Of a DNA stretch of 64,000 bases, positions 8,124 to 15,896 are shown piece after piece. Source of the stretch: Kribbella caucasensis (GTDB lineage Bacteria; Actinomycetota; Actinomycetes; Propionibacteriales; Kribbellaceae); contig NZ_SNWQ01000003.1 in NCBI RefSeq assembly GCF_004361855.1, positions 124,001 to 188,000 of the forward strand, given 5' to 3'. Made by a program: the position numbers and the translations under genes. The first letter of the stretch is position 1; every line of letters starts with the position of its first letter. Below the pieces are notes generated by a model. The model was given only the letters and a program-made list of their open reading frames with translations. It had not been told where the DNA came from and searched no databases.

Positions 8124-9188
8124 ATGCACGAGACCGATCTCCACCTTGAGCCCAACGAAGCCTCCGATCTCTGCCGTGTGTTCGAACCCGACGTGCTCGC
8201 CCGCCACGGGTGGGACCGCGCGTTCATCACGGTGCTGGACGAGGCGGTGGCCGAGGACGCGCTCGCGATACTCGTCCATGCCGCCGGCGAACCGCTCGAC
8301 GAGGCATGGGAGGCGATGCGGGTGCCCGCGGACGCCGGTGCGAGTGCGGGCAAGACGGAGGACGCCGAGGCCTGCGCCTCCCGCAACGGTTTCGTGTACG
8401 TCGTCGGCTCCCAGTTCGGGAAGAAGGCGGGTCCGCTCAACGCCAAGCGATCCTGGATCGCGCGGGTCAGTGAGGCGTCGATCGAGAGCGCACTGGCCGG
8501 TGGCCGGGCGGACCTGGAGGTCGTACGGTTCCGCTTCGTGCTGCACCGCGCCATCAACGATGCACTGGCCGACGTCGGCGTCCTGGCCCTGGGTCCGCTC
8601 GGACGTCAGGCTTACGTCGAGGCCACGATCGCGAAGGGCGCGCGTGACGCCAAGCGCTGGGCCGGCCGGATCCAGCCGACCGATCACCCGATCAACATCG
8701 AGGCGGCCGAGTTCCGTCCGGACGGCCGGTTGCTGCTCGGCCTGCGGTATCCGGTGACCGCCGACGGTCACCCGATCCTGGTCGAGCTCGAGAACGTCGA
8801 CGAGTTGTTCGCCGACCCGAACGCCGTACCGAGGTGCGGCAACGTGTGGGTGTTAGGCGATGTGGGCAGCGTCGAGGCGCCGGCCGGGTTCCGGGCTCTC
8901 GACACCACGGGCGGCGACTCGTTCGACGCCGTGATCGGTGACCTCGATGCCTCCGGAAAGTCGGCCACCGTGCTGGCGGATCACCCGGAAGGCGCCCTGG
9001 CCGCCTCCGAACATGTGCGCTTCGAGCTACCGCAAGACAGCAACGGCGGCGTGGTCGGCAGCAAGGTCGTCCACCACTTCGGCGACATCCGCCGGGTAGA
9101 GGGCGTGTCCGTCGATCACGAGGGACACGCACACTACGTCATCGACGAGGAAGGCCACGTGGCTCTGCGCACCCTGGTCTCCGACTAG
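8124..9188 (+). CDS. Conserved protein of unknown function, possibly DUF3616-like
   Basis: The protein has 354 residues with no signal peptide or membrane helix. It contains repeated short beta units, for example GFVYVVGSQFGKKAGPLNAK near residue 95, PDGRLLLGLRYPV near 200 and VSVDHEGHAHYVID near 335. These spaced beta-strand pairs suggest a beta-propeller and recall DUF3616 proteins, but I am not certain of that match. There is no clear Shine-Dalgarno before the ATG at 8124. It converges on the DUF2505 gene with a four-base overlap of stop codons. Function unknown. Confidence 0.7.
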   Translation: MHETDLHLEPNEASDLCRVFEPDVLARHGWDRAFITVLDEAVAEDALAILVHAAGEPLDEAWEAMRVPADAGASAGKTEDAEACASRNGFVYVVGSQFGKKAGPLNAKRSWIARVSEASIESALAGGRADLEVVRFRFVLHRAINDALADVGVLALGPLGRQAYVEATIAKGARDAKRWAGRIQPTDHPINIEAAEFRPDGRLLLGLRYPVTADGHPILVELENVDELFADPNAVPRCGNVWVLGDVGSVEAPAGFRALDTTGGDSFDAVIGDLDASGKSATVLADHPEGALAASEHVRFELPQDSNGGVVGSKVVHHFGDIRRVEGVSVDHEGHAHYVIDEEGHVALRTLVSD

Positions 9189-9682
9189 TTGGTGCCGTCG
9201 TGCCAGTCGCGGCCGAGTTCGTGCTCCTTGGTGAGCCCGGACCTGATCGCGTCGACCACGAACGGCTCGATCTTCTTGCCGATCAGCGGGACGCTGACCT
9301 TGACGTCGAGCTCGATCGCCTGAACGGTCTGCTTGCCGTCGGACTCGATCCTGGCGGTGCCCTTGAGCGTGACCGGCGTACCGGTGATCTCACCCTTCAC
9401 ATCCGCGTGCCGGGTGCCGTCCGCCCCGGCCGGGTGCCAGGTCTCGGTCTGCACCACGGTCAACGTCTGCCCGACGAACTTCCGCGCGATGTCGGGTACG
9501 TCGTTCGACGGCATCTCCCGCTGTACCCGGACGACGGTGTCGCCACCGGACTCGGTGACCTTGACGTCGTACGACAGCGCCTTGGTCTTCTCGCAGGCCT
9601 GCTCGCGGAAGGTGGCGTCGGTGACGATGGCGAAGACTTCCTCAGGGGTGGCGTCGTACGACGCCGACAGCTTCAGCTCCAT
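9185..9682 (-). CDS. DUF2505 protein, SRPBCC-like lipid/ligand-binding fold
   Basis: The protein has 165 residues from the ATG at 9682; another ATG four codons upstream is possible. It opens with MELKLSASYDATPEEVFAIV, the usual start of DUF2505, which is built on the START/SRPBCC helix-grip fold with a hydrophobic cavity. The rest alternates beta strands (VVRVQREMP, LTVVQTETWHP, ELDVKVSVPLIGKKIEPFV) and closes with a long helix. This family is common in mycobacteria and relatives, and no ligand is known. It is encoded alone, convergent with the 8.1-9.2 kb gene and divergent from the polysaccharide lyase gene. Confidence 0.82.
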   Translation of the reverse strand: MELKLSASYDATPEEVFAIVTDATFREQACEKTKALSYDVKVTESGGDTVVRVQREMPSNDVPDIARKFVGQTLTVVQTETWHPAGADGTRHADVKGEITGTPVTLKGTARIESDGKQTVQAIELDVKVSVPLIGKKIEPFVVDAIRSGLTKEHELGRDWHDGTN

Positions 9683-9805
9683 GCCGCACATCATGGCAGT
9701 ACTCGCCGGTCACCGGGATCCGAGGCGATCAACGCGACCTGTTCGAACCTGAACGGATCCGATCGTCCCCTGGCTACCGACCCGTGGATCGAGCAGAGTA
9801 GGCCG

Positions 9806-11656
9806 GTGTCACTCCTCCAGCGTTGGCAGGCGCTCGATCCGGCAACCCGTACTGCGGCGATCGGGGCGGCCCGCGACCGGGCGGGCATCCCCGATCTGCG
9901 GGACCGGGCCTGCTGGGAATCGCGGGATCGGGTCGCGACCGACTCGATCCTGGCCGAGGCGTCGGCCGATCTGGAGCGGCCCTGGCCGCACACGTTGCTG
10001 TCCGATTTTGCCCGCTATTGGCGGGACGGCGTGCGGACGGCGTACGAGGACGAGGCCCGCAAGCTCACCCGGCGTACCAGCGCGGCGGTCCTCGCGGCAG
10101 CGCTGACCGGCGACGAGATCTACGTCGATGCGGCCGCGGACGGACTGCTGCTGTTGTGTGAGCAGACAACTTGGTGTTGGGCGGCCCACGAGTCCTTCGC
10201 GACGGCCAAGGGTGAGGTCCTCGCGGATCCGGCTCAGCCGTATCTCGATCTAGGTGCGGCCGAGACGGTCGCGGTTCTGGCCTGGGCCGACCTCGTCCTT
10301 GCGCCGGCACTGGACGAACGCGTGCCCGGCCTGCGCCGCCGGCTGCGCGAGGAGACCCGCCGCCGCGTACTCCGTCCGTTCCTGACCGACCGCCGGTGGC
10401 ACTGGCTCGGCCTCGACGGTCACCTGCACAACTGGAATCCGTGGATCCACGGCCATGTCCTCGCCGCGTCGTTGTTCCTGGAGACCGATCCCGAGATCCA
10501 GACCGAGGCGGTCGACCTGGTCGTCGAGGGTCTCGATCGCTACCTCGGCGCGCTCCCGGCCGACGGCGGCTGCGACGAGGGCTACTCCTACTGGTGGAAC
10601 GGCCCGGCCCGGCTCGCCTCCGCGCTCGAACTGCTCGATCGGGTGACCGACCACGAGTTCGCCCCCTGGACCTGTATGCCGCTGGCCGAGTTGGCCCGGT
10701 ATCCGCAACGAATGACCCTCGGCGGCGGGTGGTACGTCAATGTCGGCGACGGCCCCGCCCACCACGACCCGAAGCAGCCTTGGCAGATCCTGCACACCTG
10801 GGGACGCCGGATCGGTGATGCCGAGGTGGTCGCCCAGGCTGCTGCCCATCGGCACGAACCCTTGTCGCCCGACGCCGGTCTCGGTCGTGCGCTGGTCGCG
10901 TTGCTCGATGACGAGTGGTGGTCTGCAGTCCCCGCTTCGTCGCCGTTGCCGAGGTCCACCTGGCTCTCGAACGTTCAGCTCCTGGTCGCTCGCGAACAGG
11001 CTGCTGGGGTCGACGGCCTGACGCTGGCGGTCAAGGGCGGCCACAACGATGAGAACCACAACCACAACGACGTCGGGTCGTTCATCGCCGCGCTCGACGC
11101 GACACCGGTGCTGATCGATCTCGGTCAGCCGACCTACACGGCGATCTCGTTCTCCGACCGGCGGTACGAGCAGTGGGTGGTCCGCAGCGAATGGCACAAC
11201 CTCCCGGTCGTGGCTGGGCAGGAACAGCCACCTGGCGCGCGATGGCGAGCCACCGACGTCGCAGTACGGCGGGAAGAGGCTTTCGATTCACTCGAGTTGA
11301 GCCTTGCCGAGGCTTATCCATCGGGCGGGCTGAAGCGGTCGGCGACGCTGGACCGTTCGGCGCAGGAGATCCGGATCGTAGACGAGTGGGACGAAGGTGT
11401 GCGGGTCGAGGAGCACTTCGTGATCGGTGGCGAGCCGACGGCGCATGCGCCCGGTGAGCTACTGGTCAAGACGTTGAGCGGCGGCCTGGCCCGGTTGAGC
11501 TGGGATCCCGCACTCGGCACTGGTCGGCTGGAACGACGCCCGGTGAACGACGACCTGCTGGAAGGCGTCTGGGGCCCGTACGTACACCGGCTGATCATCG
11601 ACACCGATGGGACAACCTTCGAACTGAAGTTCACCCGGGGGAGCACGCATGACTGA
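9806..11656 (+). CDS. Heparinase II/III-like polysaccharide lyase
   Basis: The protein has 616 residues. I start at the GTG at 9806 (VSLLQRWQALDP), because the upstream open frame is antisense to the DUF2505 gene. An N-terminal alpha/alpha toroid (about 60-340; LHNWNPWIHGHVLAASLFLE) is followed by a beta-sandwich domain typical of the heparinase II/III family, with the signature GGHNDENHNHNDVGSF near residue 413 supplying His and Asn residues to the active site. Such lyases cleave uronic-acid-containing polysaccharides by beta-elimination. I see no signal peptide, so the enzyme probably acts on imported oligosaccharides. The last eight bases overlap the next gene, a DUF2264 hydrolase, so both probably handle the same uronate-containing substrate. 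Confidence 0.85.
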   Translation: MSLLQRWQALDPATRTAAIGAARDRAGIPDLRDRACWESRDRVATDSILAEASADLERPWPHTLLSDFARYWRDGVRTAYEDEARKLTRRTSAAVLAAALTGDEIYVDAAADGLLLLCEQTTWCWAAHESFATAKGEVLADPAQPYLDLGAAETVAVLAWADLVLAPALDERVPGLRRRLREETRRRVLRPFLTDRRWHWLGLDGHLHNWNPWIHGHVLAASLFLETDPEIQTEAVDLVVEGLDRYLGALPADGGCDEGYSYWWNGPARLASALELLDRVTDHEFAPWTCMPLAELARYPQRMTLGGGWYVNVGDGPAHHDPKQPWQILHTWGRRIGDAEVVAQAAAHRHEPLSPDAGLGRALVALLDDEWWSAVPASSPLPRSTWLSNVQLLVAREQAAGVDGLTLAVKGGHNDENHNHNDVGSFIAALDATPVLIDLGQPTYTAISFSDRRYEQWVVRSEWHNLPVVAGQEQPPGARWRATDVAVRREEAFDSLELSLAEAYPSGGLKRSATLDRSAQEIRIVDEWDEGVRVEEHFVIGGEPTAHAPGELLVKTLSGGLARLSWDPALGTGRLERRPVNDDLLEGVWGPYVHRLIIDTDGTTFELKFTRGSTHD

Positions 11657-13535
11657 GGCGCGCGAGTCCTGGGCCTCGACCGCGGACGGACTGTTGCTGT
11701 CCTTGCGACCGTGGGCCTCACCGGATCACGCGCGCATCGACCTGCCCGGACGATCGAGCGCGTACGGCCGGGATAGTGATTCGCTGGAGGCGTTCGCGCG
11801 ATCGTTCCTGCTTGCGGCGATCCGGTTGCGCGGCGAGGACGGCAACGATCCGCACGATCTGGCCGGCTGGTACGCCGAGGGTTTGCGGGCGGGCACGGAT
11901 CCGGGTTCGCCGCACGCCTGGCCGCGGCCGGACCAGCTCGGCCAGGCCAAGGTGGAGGCCTGCTCGATCGCCCTCGGGCTTCACTTCAGCAGGCCGTGGC
12001 TCTGGGACCGGCTGGCCGACACCGATCGCGAGCGAGTGGTCGCGTGGTTGTCGACCGTGGTCGGCGAGGAGTATCCGCCGATCAACTGGGTCTGGTTTCA
12101 GATCGTTGTCGAGACCTTCCTCAAGTCAGTCGGCGGCCCCTGGTTGCTCGCGGACATCGAGAGCGGGCTCGCCGTCCACGAGTCCCTGTACCGCGACCAC
12201 GGCTGGTACGCCGATGGGCCCGAACGCGCCTTCGACCACTACAACGGCTGGGCGTTGCACGTCTATCCGTTGCTCTGGGCATCGATGGACGGGAGCTTGT
12301 GCGAACCTCGGCTCGAGGCAGCCTGGCGCGACCGGCTCTCGGCGTACCTGGACACGGCTGTACAACTGATCGGCGGCAACGGATCCCCTTTGATCCAAGG
12401 CCGCAGCCTCACCTACCGCTTCGCTGCGGCGGCACCACTCTGGATGGGCGCGATCACCGGCGCGACGGACCTGCCGATGGGTCTCCTACGCCGTGCGGCC
12501 TCTGGCATGCTCGGGCACTTCCTCGACCGCGGCGTCCCCGACGAGCGCGGTCTGCTGAACCTCGGTTGGTACGGCGAATGGCCGGCGATCGCCCAGTCGT
12601 ACTCCGGCCCGGGTTCGCCGTATTGGGCGGTGAAGGGGATGCTCGGCCTGCTGCTGCCGCCAGACCACCCGGTCTGGGTCGAACCGGAGCAACCGCTGCC
12701 GGTCGAGTCGGGCGACTTCACCTTGGAATTGCCGGAACCCGGTTGGCTCGTCAGCGGCACGCAGTCCGACGGCATCGTCCGCATCGCGAACCACGGCACG
12801 GACCACTCGAACCCCGGCGACCGGCGTACTGACTCCCCGCTCTACGCGAGGCTCGGCTACTCCACCCACACCATGCCGCCGCTGGGTCAGCGCGCGTGGT
12901 CGGAAGCTGTCGAGAACTCCATCGCGCTGGTCCACCCAGACCTCGGCCCGAGTCACCGCAATGGCTTCACCACCATTGGTCCCGGTGTCTCTGTGGCCTC
13001 GACGCATTGGGTCCGCACTGCGGAGGACACCGGCCCGGAGCACGGCTCAGGTCGCTCGGGAACCGTGGTGGACGGTCCGCGGATCGTGATGGGCTCGGCG
13101 TTGCGCGGCAACCAAGAGGTACGAGCCGTGCTGATCCCGCCGGACGCCTCGCTCGATCGGTCCTGGTCTCTGGAGATCAGCGGCTGGCCCCTCTCCGCTG
13201 ACGAACCGCCGACTGAGGTGATCGACGGACCCAGTGCCCGTGTGGAGACGAAGACAGGCCTGGCGTCGATCATTGCCGGGGGCATCGGTTTCGCAGACGC
13301 CGAGATCCGCCGTCTGGATGCTAGCAGCCCGGTTGGTGAACACACCGCGATCCCGTTGCTACGAACCAATCCCGTCGCAGGCCGTATCTATGCAGCCGTG
13401 GTGACGCTCGTGGGCTCCACAACCTCCCAGCAACCTCTCCCGACAGTCAGGCTGACCGGCACGACGGTCGTCGTCGAGTGGGGAGATGGCGACCCCAGCT
13501 CGGTCGACCTGGCGCCTCCCGACCGATTCAATTAG
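11649..13535 (+). CDS. DUF2264 (GH154-type) glycoside hydrolase
   Basis: This 628-residue protein is of the DUF2264 family, now classified as GH154, which as I recall includes beta-glucuronidases. Residues about 30-350 form the alpha/alpha-barrel, with conserved blocks PPINWVWFQIVVETFLKSVG, HGWYADGPERAFDHYNGWAL and SLTYRFAAAAPLWMGA; the C-terminal 250 residues are a beta-sandwich. The ATG lies inside the end of the lyase gene, so the two are translationally coupled. No export signal is present, matching a cytoplasmic role on oligosaccharides. The stop overlaps the convergent DUF222 gene by eight bases. A short degraded stretch at 15.8 kb resembles the C-terminus of this protein. Confidence 0.83.
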   Translation: MTEARESWASTADGLLLSLRPWASPDHARIDLPGRSSAYGRDSDSLEAFARSFLLAAIRLRGEDGNDPHDLAGWYAEGLRAGTDPGSPHAWPRPDQLGQAKVEACSIALGLHFSRPWLWDRLADTDRERVVAWLSTVVGEEYPPINWVWFQIVVETFLKSVGGPWLLADIESGLAVHESLYRDHGWYADGPERAFDHYNGWALHVYPLLWASMDGSLCEPRLEAAWRDRLSAYLDTAVQLIGGNGSPLIQGRSLTYRFAAAAPLWMGAITGATDLPMGLLRRAASGMLGHFLDRGVPDERGLLNLGWYGEWPAIAQSYSGPGSPYWAVKGMLGLLLPPDHPVWVEPEQPLPVESGDFTLELPEPGWLVSGTQSDGIVRIANHGTDHSNPGDRRTDSPLYARLGYSTHTMPPLGQRAWSEAVENSIALVHPDLGPSHRNGFTTIGPGVSVASTHWVRTAEDTGPEHGSGRSGTVVDGPRIVMGSALRGNQEVRAVLIPPDASLDRSWSLEISGWPLSADEPPTEVIDGPSARVETKTGLASIIAGGIGFADAEIRRLDASSPVGEHTAIPLLRTNPVAGRIYAAVVTLVGSTTSQQPLPTVRLTGTTVVVEWGDGDPSSVDLAPPDRFN

Positions 13536-15426
13536 TCGGTTCCGGCGAGGTGGGCCAGGTCGGGTGGGTGCCTCGGTGGTCTACCCGGAAGGTGAACCGG
13601 TGTGGGCTGGTCCACTCCAGTGCACCGTCGTCGAGTCGGCGGACCTGCCAGCGTCCGTGCGTCTTCAGCCGGTGGGTGAACCGGCGCAACGGCGCGAGGT
13701 TGGTGGTGGAGGTCTGCTCGGTTGGTCCGAGGGGATCGTAGGGCTGGATGTGGTCGAGGTCGGTGGTGTTGGTGGTGTGCGCGGTGCCGTACGGGAACTG
13801 CTCGACCGGGTAGGTGAGCTTGATCCGTTCCCGGATCCGGGCCGGGATTTCGTAGGCGTCGACGCTGATGTTGTGGTTGAGGTCGATCACCGGTTTCACG
13901 ATGTAGGGGCGGTGGCCGATGAGTTCGGCGAGCTGGTCGGCGAGGAGTGGGCCGAGGTTCTCCACCCGCAGGACGCCGGTGCCGGTGGCGAGGGTCTGGT
14001 GGGTCAGGTGCACGTACACCACGGTCCCGCCCGTGCCCGCGGCCGCACGCCCACTCCTAGCACGCCCACCCGCACCCCCGAGGCTGGTGCCGGGGGCGAT
14101 GCCGTCGAGCCGGTTGAGGGTGGCGTTGAGGGCGCGGCGTGCGGCGGTGTCCATCGGTTCGGCGTCGTCGTCGTCGATGGTGGTGGGGGTGGGGTTGCCG
14201 GGGTCGGGTGGTGGTCGGCGGGGTGGGGTGTCGAGGGGGTCGGGCAGGTCGCTGGTGCTGGGGTGTGGTGCGTCGCGGTCGGTCTCGTCGTCGGGTTCCC
14301 GCATCCACCATTCGCCCAGGTCGGTGTCGTCGACGGGGTCGGTCGAGTGCGCGGATTCAGCGGGACCGACCGGGTCGACCGGGGCCGCGGGATCGGCCGG
14401 GTCGTTGGTGGCGGCGGGGCCGGCATGGACCGGGGCGGTCGCCAGGTCGTCGGCGGGGCGGGTGGGGCGTGCGGGGTTCGCAGAAGTTGAGGGATCGGTG
14501 GCGTCGACCGGGTCAGCCGGGTCGGCGGTGTCGGCAGGATCCGCGGAATCGACCGCGGCCGCGGGGCGCGCGGCCGCACTGGGGCGGTTGGCGGAGGTGG
14601 CCGGGTCGGCCGACGCGGCTGGGTTGGCGGGGGCGGTGGCTGCGGTGCGGGCTTCTTGGGCGGCGGTGAGGAGGGCGAGGGTGTAGTCGGGGTCGGCGAG
14701 GATGCCGATCGCGCGGGCGCGGCGCAGGCGCAGCGGGTCGGTGTCGCCGAGGGTCTTCAGGGCGTCGGCGATCGAGTTGATGGTGGCGTCGAAGCGGATC
14801 ACGTCACCGGAGGCGGCCAGCACGTACATGGCCTTGGTGCCGTTGTCGTCGGATTGGGCGACGTAGACGCCGCGTTCGCGTTGCTTCTGCTTCGCGGCGG
14901 CCGCGGCGGCCTCGGGGTCGGCCTTCCAGAGGGCGGCCTTGACGATGGTGGTGAGCCGGGCCGGGGTGACCGAGTCGATGATGCCGGCGACTTCGTGGTC
15001 GACGAGCGCGGCCGCCTCCAGGGACAGGTGGAGGCAGGCGGTGGCGATCTTGCGGGCCTTCCACGGGGTTGCCTCGTAGGCCTGGACCATGGCCCAGCAG
15101 CGGGGGAGGCGGTGCAGCAGGGCCAGGGCCTGGCCGACGAACTCGGCGGCGACGCCGGCGGAGACGCCGAGGACGACGGCGCCGAACTCGGCCGGTGCGA
15201 ACTCGGCGATCTCGGGGCAGCCCGCACCGCCCAGCACCACACCCCGCTCCCGGCCACGCTGACCACCGCGGTCGCGGCGCGGCAGCGTGTCGACGCTGTG
15301 GAGGGCGGCGAACTGCTGGGCATGGACAAGGACACTCACCTCATGCTCGCGGGCCGTGGCGTGGTGCTCGGCGGCCGAGGCGAGCACCTCGGCCGCGGTC
15401 AGCCCTGACAAGTCTCCTTCGAACAT
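13528..15426 (-). CDS. DUF222/HNH-endonuclease-type protein with LexA-type promoter
   Basis: This 632-residue protein belongs to the multicopy actinobacterial DUF222 family, the group of the mycobacterial 13E12 repeat proteins. Residues 1-250 are helical DUF222 (MFEGDLSGLTAAEVL; AYEATPWKARKIATACLHLS). Residues about 262-420 are a low-complexity linker of Ala-Asp-Pro-like units, far longer than usual. Residues about 520-620 form an HNH-like nuclease region (TTDLDHIQPYDPLGPTEQTS, then NLAPLRRFTHRLKTHGRW), with the Asp-His pair and downstream Asn and His of the fold, so it may cut DNA. Its promoter contains a perfect LexA/SOS box, pointing to DNA-damage induction. It interrupts the carbohydrate region, between the GH154 gene and glycosidase remnants. 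I saw no terminal inverted repeats marking it as a transposon. Confidence 0.87.
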   Translation of the reverse strand: MFEGDLSGLTAAEVLASAAEHHATAREHEVSVLVHAQQFAALHSVDTLPRRDRGGQRGRERGVVLGGAGCPEIAEFAPAEFGAVVLGVSAGVAAEFVGQALALLHRLPRCWAMVQAYEATPWKARKIATACLHLSLEAAALVDHEVAGIIDSVTPARLTTIVKAALWKADPEAAAAAAKQKQRERGVYVAQSDDNGTKAMYVLAASGDVIRFDATINSIADALKTLGDTDPLRLRRARAIGILADPDYTLALLTAAQEARTAATAPANPAASADPATSANRPSAAARPAAAVDSADPADTADPADPVDATDPSTSANPARPTRPADDLATAPVHAGPAATNDPADPAAPVDPVGPAESAHSTDPVDDTDLGEWWMREPDDETDRDAPHPSTSDLPDPLDTPPRRPPPDPGNPTPTTIDDDDAEPMDTAARRALNATLNRLDGIAPGTSLGGAGGRARSGRAAAGTGGTVVYVHLTHQTLATGTGVLRVENLGPLLADQLAELIGHRPYIVKPVIDLNHNISVDAYEIPARIRERIKLTYPVEQFPYGTAHTTNTTDLDHIQPYDPLGPTEQTSTTNLAPLRRFTHRLKTHGRWQVRRLDDGALEWTSPHRFTFRVDHRGTHPTWPTSPEPTN

Positions 15427-15432
15427 GCTCTA

Positions 15433-15462
15433 ATTCTATCGAACAAATGTTCGAATCACCAA
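15433..15462 (-). promoter_or_regulatory. Promoter of DUF222 gene, probably leaderless
   Basis: Read on the minus strand, TTGGTG (15462-15457) and TAGAAT (15438-15433) are separated by 18 bases. The ATG begins seven bases after the -10 hexamer, exactly where transcription should start, and no Shine-Dalgarno is present. A leaderless mRNA is therefore likely. Confidence 0.65.
15439..15454. promoter_or_regulatory. LexA (SOS) box
   Basis: TCGAACAAATGTTCGA is a perfect match to the actinobacterial LexA consensus TCGAAC-N4-GTTCGA, with 7-base arms TCGAACA/TGTTCGA. It lies 12 bases before the DUF222 start codon and fills the gap between the predicted -35 and -10 elements. LexA bound here would block RNA polymerase, and cleavage of LexA after DNA damage would release the gene. 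Confidence 0.9.
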
Positions 15463-15701
15463 ATCGTCCGACCTTGATATCCCTTGTTTTCAAGGGAAGT
15501 TCGGTCGGGTGGGTAGCTCGCTGGGTTCTGATGGGTGGCGGTGCGCCGTTGCTCCTGGAGTTCGCGACGACCGCCGAAACTGCGGCGCCATTCGGTCTTC
15601 TTCGGGCTGCTCCCGCTGGATGATCGCTGCTGGTGGCGCCCTCCGGCTGCTAGCGCCGAGCTGCTAGCGCCGAGGTCGATGTTCCAGGTCAGGGCCGACT
15701 T
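15455..15701. other. Non-coding stretch with a 14-bp tandem duplication
   Basis: I find no credible gene here. Short open frames on both strands have no ribosome site or family resemblance. The only structure I see is the unit GCTGCTAGCGCCGA present twice in tandem at 15646-15673. The stretch sits beside two gene remnants and is probably debris of a rearrangement. Confidence 0.6.
15646..15673. repeat. Tandem direct repeat, 2 x 14 bp
   Basis: GCTGCTAGCGCCGA occurs at 15646-15659 and again at 15660-15673 without change. No gene crosses it. It may mark a replication slip or a repair junction. Confidence 0.85.
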
Positions 15702-15790
15702 ATGGAGTGGCGTTCAGGAGGTCTAGGTTTGCAGTCGGGCTGCGTCGAGTTTGTCGATGGGGCCGTACGACGGGGGCCGTACTGGTCCAT
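15702..15790 (-). pseudogene. Remnant of the 3' end of a GH76 gene
   Basis: On the minus strand this stretch matches the last 28 or so codons of the intact GH76 gene at 24.8-26.3 kb (the region reading [20 protein letters not shown] and beyond). It starts with the same MDQYG codons, then loses one base in the Trp codon (CGCTGGTAT against CGTCGTAC). It stays alignable through PIDKLDAAR, and loses about four more bases near the end, giving in-frame stops. The match is obvious by eye over about 85 bases. It is a decayed fragment with no coding capacity, either left from a deleted paralogue or copied from the gene 9 kb away. Confidence 0.75.
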
Positions 15791-15896
15791 TCAGGCCGCC
15801 CCGGAACCCCTGCCACAGCTCGAGCTCGACGGCAGTACCGTGCGAATCGGGTGGCACGACGGTGAGACGGGCGAGCTCGAGCTCGGCTCAGACTGA
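15791..15896 (+). pseudogene. Remnant resembling the C-terminus of a DUF2264 (GH154) gene
   Basis: The plus frame ending at the stop 15894-15896 encodes PEPLPQLELDGSTVRIGWHD and a short acidic tail. It resembles the end of the DUF2264 protein at 13.4-13.5 kb (QQPLPTVRLTGTTVVVEWGD): about 11 of 27 aligned residues are identical, including PLP, G-T-V, W and DG. No body of the gene remains upstream, where the GH76 remnant begins at once. I read it as the tail of a lost paralogue. The stop overlaps the convergent regulator gene by nine bases. Confidence 0.55.

Noticed and set aside
13486..14490. Open frame of 334 codons on the plus strand, rich in Val and Gly
   Set aside because: It is antisense to the DUF222 gene's repetitive linker; its composition reflects the repeats.
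14350..14640. Repeated DNA units as a possible CRISPR or satellite array
   Set aside because: The units are short, degenerate and in frame with the DUF222 protein. There are no regular spacers.
13528..15454. DUF222 gene as an intact transposon or insertion sequence
   Set aside because: I found no terminal inverted repeats, target duplication or transposase motif. The family can be multicopy without being a classical IS.
15469..15623. Short open frame in the non-coding stretch
   Set aside because: It has no ribosome site, an unnatural composition and no resemblance to a known protein; it adjoins gene debris.
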